Shown: positions 12,305-24,986 of the stretch, one piece after another | Layout of the letters: each line of letters begins with the position of its first letter | How positions within the stretch are numbered: the stretch's first letter is position 1 | Source of the DNA: Taxillus chinensis | Taxonomy: Eukaryota; Streptophyta; Magnoliopsida; Santalales; Loranthaceae | Direction: 5' to 3' | DNA: 64,000 bases | Assembly (NCBI GenBank): GCA_023512835.1 | Contig: CM042089.1 | Coordinates: 11,919,759-11,983,758, forward strand | Notes under the pieces: model-generated | The model's database searches: none | What the model was told of the DNA's origin: nothing | Seen by the model: the letters and a program-made list of their open reading frames with translations, nothing else | Position numbers and translations under genes: made by a program

Positions 12305-12738
12305 GATAGTTCATGGTCTAGTGGACCCAGGGTAGTGGGGAGGGATGACTGCTTTTGAGACCCTTGGGAGGCAGTGTAGGACACGCCTGATCACCGTGGT
12401 TCTATCTGGTTTTCTGGGGTGTACTCAAGGGCAGTCAGACCAAGGAGTAGGACATTTGCATTTGGGTTGGGATGCATACATGCATTGGCATTAGGGCACT
12501 AGTTTAATTTCAATATGAGTTTTATGATTTGACATTGAAATTTGTTGCTGTGAAATTCTGTGATTTCCTGTGAGACTTGTTGCTATGAATTGTTACTATG
12601 AATCGCTGCTGTGCAATTTTGCGATTTACCTGTATGTTTACATGAAAAATGTTGCTTGAGTACCTCATGGCCCATGGGGATGAGGGTGTGTAGAGCTTGA
12701 GAGATGCTGACTCTAGTTCTGTTTAAAATAGGTAGACT

Positions 12739-13830
12739 ATGCCTCCTAGGAGAGTAACCCGAGCTACCCCAGCTATAGAAGATGAATCTTCTGCACGTGC
12801 TGGACAGCGAGAAGAGGGCGATGATCCCCTGGAGCGGATCATGGCCCAAGCTAGGGCCTTAAGTGAGAATGTTCAGGGAATGCGTGAGGATCTCAGGGGG
12901 GAGATCCTAAACGAGGTACGATGGGAGATGATAGCACAACAGCCAGTGCCACCCTCTCCACCCCGTGAGGCAGGACCGTCGCGTAGGCAGGAAGTGCCGG
13001 TGAGGCGAGATGAGGACGATGTGGTGACGCGGTTACGAAAGGAACACCCACCAAGGTTCAAGGGAGGAGCTGAACCTCTAGGAGCAGAGCATTGGCTGCG
13101 GCAGATCGAACATGTATTCTCCTTCCTCCGACCCCAGGAGGAAGACAAGGTGAGGCTGGCAGTCCGACAGTTGGAGGAGGAGGCATTGGAGTGGTGGCTT
13201 AGCATTTCAGGAAGCCGAGACATGGAGACCATGTCCTGGAATGAGTTCCTCCAGTTGTTTCATGAGGAGTTCTTCCTAGAGTCGTTGCGGTGGCGAAACG
13301 GGAAGAGTTCAAAGAGTCTTAGCCAGGGGATCGCGTACGGTGGCGAGTATGAGCGAGATTTTTGAGGGCCGAGTCGGTTTGCCCCTGAAGCAATCTCAAG
13401 GGAGGACTTGAAGGCCCATAAGTTTACCATGGGACTCAAACCTGCCCTGAGCAAAGAGTAGAGATGCTTGCGACGAAGACTTATGTCAAGTCGTGGACAC
13501 AAGAAAGATTGTGGAGAGAGGATTAGAAGAAGGAAGACGGGCTCACCAGGAGCGGCTGGGACAGAGTATGCACGACAAGCGGGGGGGGAAACCAAGAGGC
13601 GAGGGATTGAGCCTGGGAGTGGGACTCTTCCCAAGGACAGGAGCCAAGCTTCAATGGCCCCACCCGTATCCCATTACTTTGGAGGACAGGGAGGTTCTCC
13701 TGGGAACTTCCCAAGCGGGTGTACCGTTGTGGACGAGCGGGGCACGTCAAACGTGAGTGCCCCAAACAAAGACTTGAAGTGTCATAGCTGTGGGAAGATA
13801 GGACACATCGGTAAGGTGTGTTTCAACTAG
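12739..13830 (+). pseudogene. broken gag of the Tekay-type chromovirus
   Basis: The first frame starts at the ATG at 12739 (MPPRRVTRATPAIEDE) and runs to a stop at 13365. It carries a coiled acidic region and a typical gypsy gag core (EHWLRQIEHVFSFL, EEEALEWWLSI). A frameshift lies near 13285, after FHEEFF. The gag reading then continues in other frames: around 13493 with RKIVERGLEEGRRA, and around 13780 with the zinc knuckle CHSCGKIGHIGKVC (C-x2-C-x4-H-x4-C). At least two further frame changes between 13365 and 13830 are needed to join the pieces. The product would be the nucleocapsid-forming structural protein, but this copy is dead. Confidence 0.9.
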
Positions 13831-14065
13831 GGGAAGTAGCCGGGGAGCTGGAAGTTTTGCACAAGGAAGCAGGGGTGAGACCCCATTTCAAGCCCCGACT
13901 CCGGGCCAAGACATTCGTGGCAAGCCGGTCAGGCCTGGTTCCAGTCACACTAGACCACGGGGGGAAAGGCAACCACAAGGAGGTTCGGAGGGGCGTCCCG
14001 GTGGACTCCAAGCCAGGAACTAAAGGAAAGGCGAGCGAGGCCGGTGGTGGGGCAAGCCAAGGCGA

Positions 14066-17000
14066 GTGTTTGCGCTTACCTCGGCACCAGCAGAGATGGA
14101 GGATTTACCATCACCCTCCGAGGAAGGTGGAGCCGGACCTTCTGTAGTTCGAGGTACTATTTTAATATCTCGCACTGTTGTTGCGGTATTGTTAGATACC
14201 AGAGCCTCGTGCTCCCTGATTTCTAAGTCCTTGGTTGAGAGCCTTGGACTTGATTGTGTGGAGGCTGATAGACCTCTAAGGGTTGAGTCACCTATGGGAG
14301 GTGTGGAGTCGATCCACCGAGTGTGTCGTGAGTGTGCGCTTACGATAGGAGATGTTGAACTCTCATTCGATCTGTACGTGATGCCAATGAGGACCTTTAG
14401 TTTGATTTTGGGAATGGACTGGTTGATGGCCTTTCAGGCTAAGATCGATTGTTATAGACGACGAGTGACTTTTACTTCACCCACAGGGTCTTCCTGCACC
14501 CTAGTGGGTGAATGGGATAGGAATGCTGGGAGAGCTGGACCGACGAGGGAGCTGTGGGGCAATATTACCCATAGACTTGCCACTCTAACCTTTGAGGAGG
14601 GAGGTAACGTGGAGAAACGGGTGTGGCCGGATGTCGCTGAGAATTTCCAGAATGTCTTTCCTGGGGAGTTGTTGGAGTTGCTTCCGAACAGAAGTATCGA
14701 GTTCACGATTGAACTTCTGCCAGGGGTGGGACCCATCTCACAAGTGGCATACCGGATGGGACCTGCCGAGTTGCGGGAGCTTCAAAAGCAAATAAAGGAA
14801 CTAGGAGATAAACGTTTTATCCGCCCTAGTACCTCACCTTGGGGTGCACCAGTTTTGTTTGCTAAGAAGGCAGATGATTCGTTGCGGCTTTGTATTGATT
14901 ACCGGAAGTTAAATCAAGTGACGGTAAAGAACAAATACCCTTTACCGCGGATCGATGATTTACTTGACCAGCTGAGTGGAGCACGATGGTTCTCAAAGAT
15001 TGATCTGCGTTCGGGATATCATCAATTGAGGGTCCGAAGCGAGGACATTCCTAAGACAGCCTTCAGGTGCAGATACGGCCACTATGAGTGGTTAGTGATG
15101 CCTTTTGGGTTCACAAACGCATCGGCAGTCTTCATGCATCTGATGAATCAGGTATTTGCCCCATACCTAGATTCCTTCGTGGTGGTATTTATTGACGACA
15201 TCCTCATGTACTCTAAAACCCGAGCTGAGCATGAGGAGCACCTGATCGTGGTGTTACAGATACTACGAGATCATCAATTGTATGCTAAATTTAGCAAGTG
15301 CGACTTCTGGATGCAAGAGGTGCATTTTCTTGGGCGTGTAATATCTACCGAAGGGGTTGGAGTGGACCTAACCAAGATTGAGTCCGTATCATCTTGGAAG
15401 AGGCCCACAAATGTTTTTGAGATCCGCAGTTTCTTGGGTCTGGCAGGGTATTACCGGCGTTTCGTGGAAGGGTTTTCTCAGTTGGCGGCGCCCATGACAG
15501 CTCTTACGCGAAAGGGAGCCAAATTCGAGTGGACGGACAAGTGTCAACAAGCTTTTGAAGAATTGAAGACTCGTCTGACAACTGCACTGGTGTTGAGTCT
15601 ACCACAGGAGGGAGTACCATTTGAAGTATATTGCGATGCGTCTCGCGTTGGACTAGGGTGTGTCCTGATGCAGGAGCACAAAGTCATAGCATATGGCTCG
15701 CGACAGCTGAAGTCCCATGAGCAAAATTATCCAACGCACGACTTGGAGTTAGCAGCAGTTATTTTTGCCCTAAAGTCTTGGCGACATTACCTGTTGGGGG
15801 AGAAATTCGTGGTATACACTGACCACAAAAGCCTACAGTATATCTTCACCCAGAGAGACCTAAATTTGAGACAGCGGAGATGGGTATAGTACCTGCAAAT
15901 GTTTGACTTCACACTCTCCTACACGCATGGGAAAGGGAATTTAGTTGCCGACGCACTAAGTAGAAAGGGAAAAGCTGAGGTTTCCATGAGAGAATGGAAA
16001 ATGATGGAACAGTTAGCAGTGCTTCTGGTACAGCCTGATTTTCGCGGTGGGGAAGCAATCCTGTGTCCTATCACTGTGATACTAGAGTTATATCAACGCG
16101 TCCGTGAGGGACAGTTGGGGGACATGGACTGTGAAGTGATCTGGGCCCAGATAGAGGCCGAAGAGTTGTCCGAAGACTGGACAGAAGGAGTTGAACATGA
16201 GTTGAAATTTCGGGGACGTCTGATCGTACCGCCTCCCATGCGTGAGGATGTGCTGAGGGAGTTTCATCATTCCCGTTTGGCTGTGCACCCAGGAGGCACT
16301 AAGATGTATCATGCCGTTCGAGCACAGTTCTGGTGGCCGGGACTGAAGCGGAGTGTAGTAGAGTTTGTTTCCAGGTGCCTTACTTGTCAACAAGTGAAGG
16401 CGGAGCATCAATGACCTACTGGTCAATTGCAGCCATTGCCTGTAGCTGAGTGGAAGTGGGAGCATATTACTATGGACTTTGTGACAGGACTTCCGACAAC
16501 TTTTGGGAGGAAGGATATGATTTGGGTCATCATAGACCGATTAACTAAATCGGCCCATTTCTTGGCAATTCGGGAGCGAGACCTTATCGGCACTTTAAGC
16601 CAGTTATATGTTGATGCGATTGTCCGATTGCGTGGAGTGCCCTTGTCTATTGTTTCAGACAGGGATGCGCGATTTACATCTCGGTTTTGGGGAGGTTTGC
16701 AAGAAGCCTTGGGAACACGACTTAATTTGAGTACTGCTTTCCATCCTGAAACTGATGGTCAGTCGGAGAGGACCATTCAAACATTGGAAGACTTGTTGAG
16801 AGCCTGTGTACTAGATTTTGGAGGATCATGGGCTTCTCACCTTCCTCTGGTGGAGTTTGCCTATAATAACAACTACCAGTCCTCTATTGGATGGCCCCGT
16901 TTGAGGCATTGTATGGTCACCCATGTCGGTCTCCATTATGTTGGGCAGAAGTTGGAGAGACGGCTATGTTAGGACCTCAATTGGTCCAAGAGGCTACAAG

Positions 17001-17521
17001 CAAAGTACAGTGATTAGGCGGCGTCTTCTTACGCCTCGGAGCAGACAAAAGTCTTATGCGGATCGCCGACGCCGACAGTTAGAGTTTTTGGTAGGAGACC
17101 ACGTATTCCTTCGTGTTTCTCCACGGAGAGGGCATAAGAGATTTGGAAAAGGGTCCAAGTTGTCTCCACGATACATTGGACCGTTCGAAATTTTGAGCAG
17201 AGTTGGACCTGTTGCTTATAGGTTGGCATTACCACCTAGTTTGAGCGAGTTCATGATGTTTTCCATATATCCCGATTGCGGAAATATCATCCCGATCCCA
17301 CCCATGTGTTGGATTGGAGTACTCTAGATCTTGAAGCAGATGTGTCAGTTGTTGAGGCACCCATCCGTATTTTGGATAGGCGAGAGAAGCAGCTGCGAGG
17401 TAAGACTATTCCGTTGGTTCGGGTGTTGTGAAAACACCGAGGGATGGAGGAAGAGACTTGGGAATGTGAGACTGAGATGCGTGCTTACTACCCTGATTTG
17501 TTCGAGGACGAACAACCCTGA
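14066..17521 (+). pseudogene. broken pol of the Tekay-type chromovirus (PR-RT-RH-IN-chromo)
   Basis: The longest frame covers 14066-15889 and begins at a GTG, so it is a continuation of the gag-pol frame and not a new start. Protease is at about residues 25-125, with its active site reading DTRAS where DTGAS is expected. Reverse transcriptase follows ([22 protein letters not shown]), then RNase H ([21 protein letters not shown]). An in-frame TAG at 15887-15889 interrupts it. The same frame resumes with the integrase H2C2 finger (HPGGTKMYHAVRAQFWWPG, CLTCQQ), meets a TGA at 16412-16414, and resumes again with the integrase core ([33 protein letters not shown]). Single-base frame changes follow near 16889, 17010 and 17250, and a stop lies in the chromodomain-like tail near 17428. 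The tail ends at 17521. Confidence 0.93.
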
Positions 17522-17693
17522 CGAGGGGAGAAAGGCAAACATCAACATAATCAGGTATTTGCCCAACTGGTTAAGTGACCTGAGTATTTCTTTTGTGTGT
17601 ATTTTCATGCAGTGTGTATTAATTTGTGTATTCATTGGTTGTTATCGTTGTTTCCTTCCATGCCACATTTTCTTTTCGAGGATAAAAAGTCTT

Positions 17694-17706
17694 AAGGGGG
17701 AGAGGA
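17694..17706 (+). other. polypurine tract
   Basis: The purine run aaggggg-agagga directly abuts the tg of the 3' LTR at 17707. This is the expected plus-strand primer site. Confidence 0.9.
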
Positions 17707-18253
17707 TGTAAGGACCCGTGTTTTGAGTTAGTCGCAGTCTTGCCTTCTGAATGGGAACTTTCTAGATTTTGGACCTAGTAGATGGCCTCAAACAATTGGC
17801 GTGCAAGAACAAAAGTTGCTTAGAATGAGGTCCTCTACCTACCACAGAAATTTCAGAGCATTTGGAGCTGCACGTGAATTCACCCATTTCACGTGCAAGA
17901 ATATTTTTGCTTCTCAGACCTCTACAAGATACAAGGAGGTTTGGGGTAAAGTTTGAGTGCATTTGGAGCTGCACGCCAATTGGGGAATTGGCGTGCAAAT
18001 TGGCGTGCAGACATATTTTTGCATGGTTACCTTGGTTTTGTTATTTTAATGATTTTTCCCTAAAGGACCATGTTGAAATTATGAGTATTTTGCCCTGTAT
18101 GGAAGCGGGAAGGTGGTAGTTTGTGTGATACGTCGTTTTGATCCTGGGTTTCACTAAATCAAAACTACGTCGTTTTGATGTTTGTGGTGTCTATATAATG
18201 GTGTTGAGGCTTAGGTTTAGGGTTTAGGGTTTTCTATTGCTGTTGCAGCCGCC

Positions 18254-18320
<67 letters not shown>

Positions 18321-18458
18321 GGGAAACTTCGGATCTTGGCCGTAGAGGTTCACGTGGGTGGTCAGTGTATCGTAGAGGCTAGAGCAAAGGACGTTTACAA
18401 GGTAGGGACTCCGTTCTTCCCAGTCTTTTTCTGTCCTAGGGTATCTGTCCTATACATG

Positions 18459-18509
<51 letters not shown>

Positions 18510-19717
18510 AAATCCATATAGGTGTGATCTCTTATATGGATGTTGGCCTTCAATGACATATTGATTGATTTGATGTTTGGAAGTGGGCTGGAAATCATTG
18601 GGTTGTCCATGCCCACTAGGTGTTTGATAAAATGTTTGTGTGGCTACGTTCACTATGTGTTTGATAATATTCCTGCGTGGTTGTTGTATGTTGCGTGTTT
18701 GGTTTTAAGCCTGTGAGGGTGGTATATGTTGTTTGTAACCGACTATGTCGGCCGTGTGAACCTTGTTTGTGATATACTATGTTGAGCAGCACTGCTGTTT
18801 GTATTAAGTTGAGATGTGTTACTAAGCCGTACTTTTGTAACTGATTTTATTGTTGTTGGAGATTAATCACCCAAATGTGATGGGATTGAGCTGAGTTATG
18901 GGCCACGCATGATAATTGGACCCCTTGAGATTTGGCCAGGACTACGGTCCTGAGTCTCGGTGTAGCACTCACGACGGTGGGCTAAGTCTACACCCATTCC
19001 TGAGGGTAGGTATGGCGCCCGAGGAGGTGGTTGACCATACCTGACTCGGGTGGAAAATGTTGCATTGGTGTCCATGCAACATTCACCTGGATGGGGTATG
19101 TCATGTCGCCGTGGTGGCGGGGTGTCCTCTGCCCTCCAGTGTGGGCTCATGTAAAAAGGTGCGTTACTGGGTGATGTTGCTGCTTTAGCTTTAGGCACGA
19201 CACGAGCACAAGCATACACTTGTCATACATACTGTTGAGTGGGACGGGTCTGGGGAGACTGGATCCCTACTGAGCTATGATTTGCTCACCCCTCCCATAA
19301 ACTGTTCTTTTGCTGGGTTTAGCAGGTGATAGGTGAAGGGGCTGTGGTGATAGGCCACTGAGGCTGAAGACTATGTTGGTTTTCATTGTTTTGTTATGGA
19401 TTTCTATTTTTATGTTTGGGATTATTTGTAAACAGTATTCTGGTTTAAATGGGAACTTTTCCCCATTGAGTTGTATTGAACTTTGAGCCCCTTTTTAAAT
19501 GAAATGAATTGAGTTGTGGTTGTTATTTAATTATTGTTTGTGTGCATGGTTTGGGAGCAGGGGCATGCCTCGTGACATGCTAGCCTAGTTATACAGGTTT
19601 GGGACAGCACCCGTGTCATAAGTCCTTTTAGGTGCTTGCACCAACCCCTTGACCCTTCGGGTGCGAGCATGGGCAGTCACTACCCATTTCCAAGTGAGGG
19701 GAAATTGGGGTGTGACA
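17707..19717 (+). repeat. 3' LTR of the chromovirus at 10.3-19.7 kb
   Basis: 2011 bp, nearly identical to the 5' LTR. Visible differences include a longer (GA)n tract (18256-18317), an expanded (TA)n tract at 18461-18499, loss of a few bases in the first ACGT palindrome near 18128, and scattered substitutions. The element ends at 19717, followed by the target duplication agtaa. Confidence 0.95.
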
Positions 19718-19722
19718 AGTAA

Positions 19723-20093
19723 TGCTCCATGTAGACTAAAACACTACTAGCGATTACATAAATGAGAATGATTGTGATTAATGTAAAGACTCGTATTTGA
19801 GTAATATTGTAAGTCAACATAGTGGTGAAACCAATAAGGGATCTAGATCCAATATGGTTTTTACCAATACAGGTCTAGAAACCAATATGGTGGTGATTTT
19901 AATTATATATACACACATATATAAAATATATAAAGTATTATAATATATATATCTTATATATATTTTTATATATAAAAGTAGTCCTTATCTCTTCCTATCT
20001 CCTTTGCTTGAGTGGCTCTTATAGGCCATTATTATGTTTTATCGTTATTAGTTTATTTTGACTTTATGTCGTTAAACTATTAGCTCTGATACC

Positions 20094-20141
<48 letters not shown>

Positions 20142-21570
20142 ATATATATATATAGTCATGTAAGGACTAATTATTATCATAAGAAATTTTAATTTGGATC
20201 GTTAGATCAATGTTCACTGTAGCGGAAGTATAATTAAATGAAAGTCTAATCTGGATCGTTGGTTATAGCATATAATTATTTAGATTAAAGTTCTCATGAT
20301 AATTAGAAACTAATCTCACAATTCTCATTGTAACAAAATTATATATATATATATATATATTCAATAATTTACTATATAAATAGGTGAATATAACTTATAT
20401 GGATTAAAATTTGACTCTTTTTACTCCGACTTCAATCTTCTCTCTTTTCTGTACCTATCTCCCTCTTATTCCTGTAGTTATAATGTTATATTCAAACCCT
20501 AATCCTCTTTTTCTTCCTTTATCATACACAATATGTTCTACCCAGCCTCTACCACACCACGTTGCGTACACAACTTACAGAATATATAAAAGAAAACATT
20601 AGGGTTACACGAGAAATTATAAGAATGACCTTGAAGGGAAAAAGGCTCAAGTCTTCAACGTTGCCTCTTGTGACCCACTAAGTTAAGGAATCCACTTGGG
20701 CTAGGTCTACCCAACAATTTCCCTTGCGTGAACTAGGTGGGGTGTCTCATCAAGCCTGCTTGTGATATGTAAAACCCAAATTTGCTCTTTACTGAGAAAT
20801 TTTATGTGTGTATATATACACTATGCGGGTAAATCACATAAAAATACCTTTTATAATTTCCACTATTAGATTGACTTTTTTAAAAAATAATGTCAATTTA
20901 ATGCCAGAAAGATGCCCCTGTGCATGGTTTATTTGCATAATATACATGTATGTAATATTATTTCTTTACTAAAGACTTGTCATTCATGTGAACCTTCTTA
21001 ACATTAAACATATTTTCTTAAATGACATCATATCAATGTGCTTGTCTTATAGTGAGATTGTGGATTTTTATACAAACAAATTATACTTTGGTTATTAAAA
21101 GACATCATGTACTTCGTTGTCCAAGACATAGTTCTTTGAAGAACTTCTGTTCTTCATATATATTATTCTTTTTCTTACTTTCGAAAGGGCTACTACTAAG
21201 CTTTTGATATGATTAATGGTACACTCGTTTGTAAGTTTGACTTTATGGGATTGTTTGTACGTAAAGTGTCATATACATTGACCCCCCCCCCCCAAAATGT
21301 GTATCATTAAAGTCATTAAACAATAACCCAGATTCACCATAGCATAAATATATATATATATATTTCTCTATCAAGCTATCAAGTATCTTAGGATATGGCT
21401 GCCTAGTGTTACCTGCCTAGATTAGATAAGAATTTACTCACTACTCTTACCTCTAGCTATATTTGACCTTGAATACACTACTAAGGGCACTGCCATTGGT
21501 CTCGCTAAAGACCGATGTCATTTAATATTTTTCATTAAATACTAAATATTTAGCTTTTAGCTACGAGTTA
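19723..21570. other. AT-rich intergenic region with an isolated primer-binding-site-like word
   Basis: No gene is supported. gctctgatacca at 20083-20094 is the reverse complement of the tRNA-Met primer binding site and directly precedes a (CT)n tract at 20097-20139, so the start of a minus-strand retroelement may be buried here. No LTR partner or coding region could be recognised. A run of ten or more C occurs near 21285-21295, and TA repeats occur near 20340 and 21350. Confidence 0.4.
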
Positions 21571-21797
21571 GAGCAACTCCAAGAGCCTCTTTATAATTTT
21601 CTCCATATATACAGAATTTTTTACATGTAAAGAGCTGTTTTTTAATATACACTCCAAGAGCCTCTCTATTTTTTAATCTCTATTTTTATTAAAATAATAA
21701 TTTATTAATAATAATATTAATTGCACAGGAGAGAGGAGAGAGAGGAGAGAGGGAAAGTAGATAAAAATTAATAAAAAATTATGTGAAGAATGAATAG

Positions 21798-22182
21798 TGT
21801 CACGGGGTCAGCCTTTATAGCAGCTTAACCCGTGCGGCACCTAGTTCCCACCCGTACGAAGGAACGCTAGGTCAGCCTAACTCGTCGCATTTGGATCGGA
21901 ACCCATCGATCCGTTGTAAAGCAATTGTGTAGGGAAGCACTTAGCGGAAGATCGATTTAAACGAAGGCAACAAACGATTGTATTGATTGCTTGAAAGCTT
22001 TACAACATCACTCCCTTACATATAGATGTTAACACTTTTCTGGCTATGTCGCCAGGAGACATCATATATGATCGAAATCTAAAATCTCTACAACTTACTC
22101 TATAAGCTAAGTACAACACTTTACAAAGGGGAAATACCCCAAAATGGCCTAAGTATGCTAAGATAAGCCTTGGTCCGTGACA
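21798..22182 (-). repeat. 3' LTR of the Reina-type element
   Basis: 385 bp. Aligned by eye with the partner LTR at 26912-27296 it shows five single-base differences and no indels. The polypurine tract, read on the minus strand as tcgggtgggggagaa, abuts it at 22183-22197. The stop codon of the polyprotein frame (22158-22160) falls inside this LTR. Confidence 0.95.
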
Positions 22183-24986
22183 TTCTCCCCCACCCGATTT
22201 CGCAGCGTCCTCGTTGCGTCTTCGGCTTCCTCGAACTCGTCGAACTGCTGGATGTAGCGTTCGGTTTCTTCCCGATACTCTTCAATATCTTTAGAGAATT
22301 GCCCCAGATCCTCTTCCTTCTCCCAGCTTGCCTCTTCAACCGGCCTGTTCTTCCATTGGACGTAGTACTCCACCCGGCTTGGATCTACGCCTCTTCTTGG
22401 CACGACTCTACGAGAGTAGATTTTCTCTATCTCTTTATCGTAGGTCTTGCCCGTTGATGCTGTTGGTGTCCGCACCGCCCGTTGTCCGTTCGTATCTTCC
22501 AAGTCATCGTGGTAAGGCTTGAGCAAACTAACGTGGAACACCGGATGCCTTTGTAAGCTAGTCGGGAGGTCCAGTTTGTATGAGACCTTCCCAACTCTCT
22601 TAAGTACTTTGAAAGGCCCCTCATATCGGCGCACCAAACCCTTATGCAATTGTCTGAGTGCTTTGGTTTGGCACGGAAGGAGTTTGAGCATCACCATGTC
22701 TCCTTCCTGAAATTCCAAGGGCCTCCTTTGTTGATCCGCCCACTTCTTCATCTTCTTCGCCGCCTTGTGCAAGTATGCCCTGGCTAGATCCGTCTGTTCA
22801 TGCCATCCTTTTGCAAACTTGAACGCCGCGGGGCTCTTTCCAGTGTACCCCCGAGTGATGGAAGTAGGCGTCAATGGTTGCTGCCCAGTTGCGAGTTCGA
22901 ACAGACTTTCGTTCGTGGACTCGCTCTTCTGCAAGTTATATGAGAATTGGGCTATGTCCAACAACTTGGCCCAATCTCTTTGGTTGGCACTCACGTAGTG
23001 CCTCGATACGACTTCAATAAGCCATTGACACGTTCGGTTTGGCCGTCTGTTTGTGGGTGAAAACTTGTTGAAAAGTTTAAGTCCGAACCCATTATCCAGG
23101 AATAGCTCGGTCCAAAACCGCCAGTGAATCGTGAGTCCCGATCACTCACGATTGTCTTTGGAATGCCCCAAGTGCTTCACCACATACTTGAAGAATAGTC
23201 GGGCCGTGTCGTCTGCCGTGCGATCCTTGGTAGCCGGAATGAAAACTCCATACTTAGAGAATCGGTCAACCACCACAATGATCGTACCGCATCCTTCGGA
23301 TCTTGGGAGACAAACAATGAAGTCCATCGAAACACTTTCCCAAGGTCTTTCCGGAGTAGGCAGAGGTTCTAACAGTCCCGCCGACTGCCGATTCTCTATC
23401 TTGTCTTGTTGGCACACAAGACAAGTCCTCACGTACACTTGGACGTCCTCGTAAAGTTGAGGCCAGTAGTAGCTCCTTTCCACCAACGCCAAGGTACGAT
23501 CGACTCCGGGATGGCCAGCCCATCGCGAGTCGTGACATTCTTTGAGGATGTCTCTCCTCAAACTTCCCCATTTAGGAACGTACACCCGTTCCCCTCGAGT
23601 ATGGAGCAAGTCATCCCTTAGCCAAAATCGCCGCGTCTTCCCAGCTTTGACGCATTCCACCAAGGACTTGGCTAATGGGTCGTGCTCCATTCCTTCCTTT
23701 AGTTTGTCCACCAGGGGGAATTGTGGTTGGCTAATGGCTGCAAGTTCCGCCTTCCGACTTAGTGCATCGGCCACCACATTATTTGTGCCCGGTTTGTACT
23801 CAAGCACAAAGTCAAATTCCGCTAGAAGTCCTTGCCACCGTGCTTGCTTTGGAGTTATGTTCTTTTGAGTTAGAAAATAACTCGTAGCAATGTTGTCCGT
23901 CTTCCCCACGAACTTGGACCCTAGCAAGTAATGCCTCCACACCCGAAGGCAATGCATAACTGCCGTCATCTCCTTTTCATGCACCGCGTACCTCCGTTTG
24001 GTGCAATTAAGTTTCCGGCTCTCATATGCTACAGGATGCCCCTCCTGCATAAGAACTCCACCGATGGCAAAGTCTGAAGCATCGGTGTGAACTTCATATG
24101 GTTTCGTATGGTCCGGCAGGGCCATCACCGGTCCGTTTGTCACCGCTTGCTTTAACTTCTCAAATGCCTCTCGGCAAGCATCATCCCACACCCAAGTCTT
24201 GTTCTTCTTTAATAGTTCCGTCAAGGGTGCGGCAATGTGGGAATAGCCGCGGATGAATCTTCTATAGTAGTTAACCAAGCCAAGGAAGGAACGCATTTCA
24301 GGGACTTTCTTGGGCGTCTCCCATTCCTTGATGGCTAACACTTTCTTGTTATCCATCTTTAGTTTGCCACCGCCAATGATGTGACCCAAGAAGGGCACCT
24401 CCTTCTTCGCAAAGTCACATTTCTCCTTCTTTACAAAGAGTTGGTTCTCCCTTAAGATTTGGAAAACCCGCCGTAAGTGTGCCTTGTGCTCCTCCAAGGT
24501 TTTGCTGTAGATGACAATGTCATCAAGGTACACCACGACGAATCTATCCAAGTATGGTTGGAAGATCCGGTTCATCAACGTACGTAATGTGGCAGGGCGT
24601 TTGTGAGGCCAAAGGGCATCACCAAGAACTCGTAAGAGCCATATCTTGTGACGCACGCCGTCTTTGCCTCATCACCTTCGGCTATCCGCACTTGCCAATA
24701 TCCCGACCGCAAGTTTAGCTTTGAGAACCATCTCGCAGCACCAAGTTGATCAAACAGGTCGGATATTAGTGTAGCTGTTCTTCACTGTAATCTTGTTTAG
24801 CGCCCTATAGTCAATGCATAGCCGCATCGACCCGTCGTGCTTCTTTTGGAATAACACCGGTGCTCCAAATGGCGCTTTGGATGGCCGAATGAATCCGGCA
24901 TCCAACAAGTCCTTCAATTGTTTCCGAAGTTCCTCCAACTCCGGTGGTGCCATCCGATAGGGCACCGCAGCGAAGAGGCCTTGCAC
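22158..24986 (-). pseudogene. broken pol of the Reina-type chromovirus (RT-RH-IN-chromodomain)
   Basis: Pol is spread over three main minus-strand frames. 24750-24986 holds the start of RT ([34 protein letters not shown]). 23142-24656 holds RT (VVYLDDIVIYSKT), RNase H (VHTDASDFAIGGVLMQ), the integrase H2C2 finger (HPGVDRTLALVERSYYWPQ, CLVCQQDK) and the first part of the integrase core. 22158-22994 holds the rest of integrase and a chromodomain (SRVEYYVQWKNRPVEEASWE). Frame breaks lie near 24985, 24735, 24610, 23155 and 22995. RT catalytic YLDD is intact; the integrase core is split. The chromodomain would direct integration toward particular chromatin marks in a live element. Confidence 0.92.

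Larger units (their letters stand above)
10304..19717 (+). mobile_element. complete LTR retrotransposon, Ty3/gypsy chromovirus (Tekay/Del type)
   Basis: A 9414-bp element bounded by tg...ca and flanked by a perfect 5-bp target duplication, agtaa, at 10299-10303 and 19718-19722. Order: 5' LTR, tRNA-Met primer binding site, gag, protease, reverse transcriptase, RNase H, integrase, chromodomain-like tail, polypurine tract, 3' LTR. The domain order and the C-terminal chromo-like region place it in the chromoviruses; the long LTRs and gag/pol wording suggest the Tekay/Del clade. Both gag and pol are broken, so this copy cannot be autonomous. The LTRs are very alike apart from microsatellite length changes and a small deletion, pointing to a fairly recent insertion. 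Confidence 0.95.

Noticed and set aside
12873..13232. Minus-strand frames over gag (12873-13232, 13260-13634)
   Set aside because: They lie antisense to clear gag protein words and reflect codon composition.
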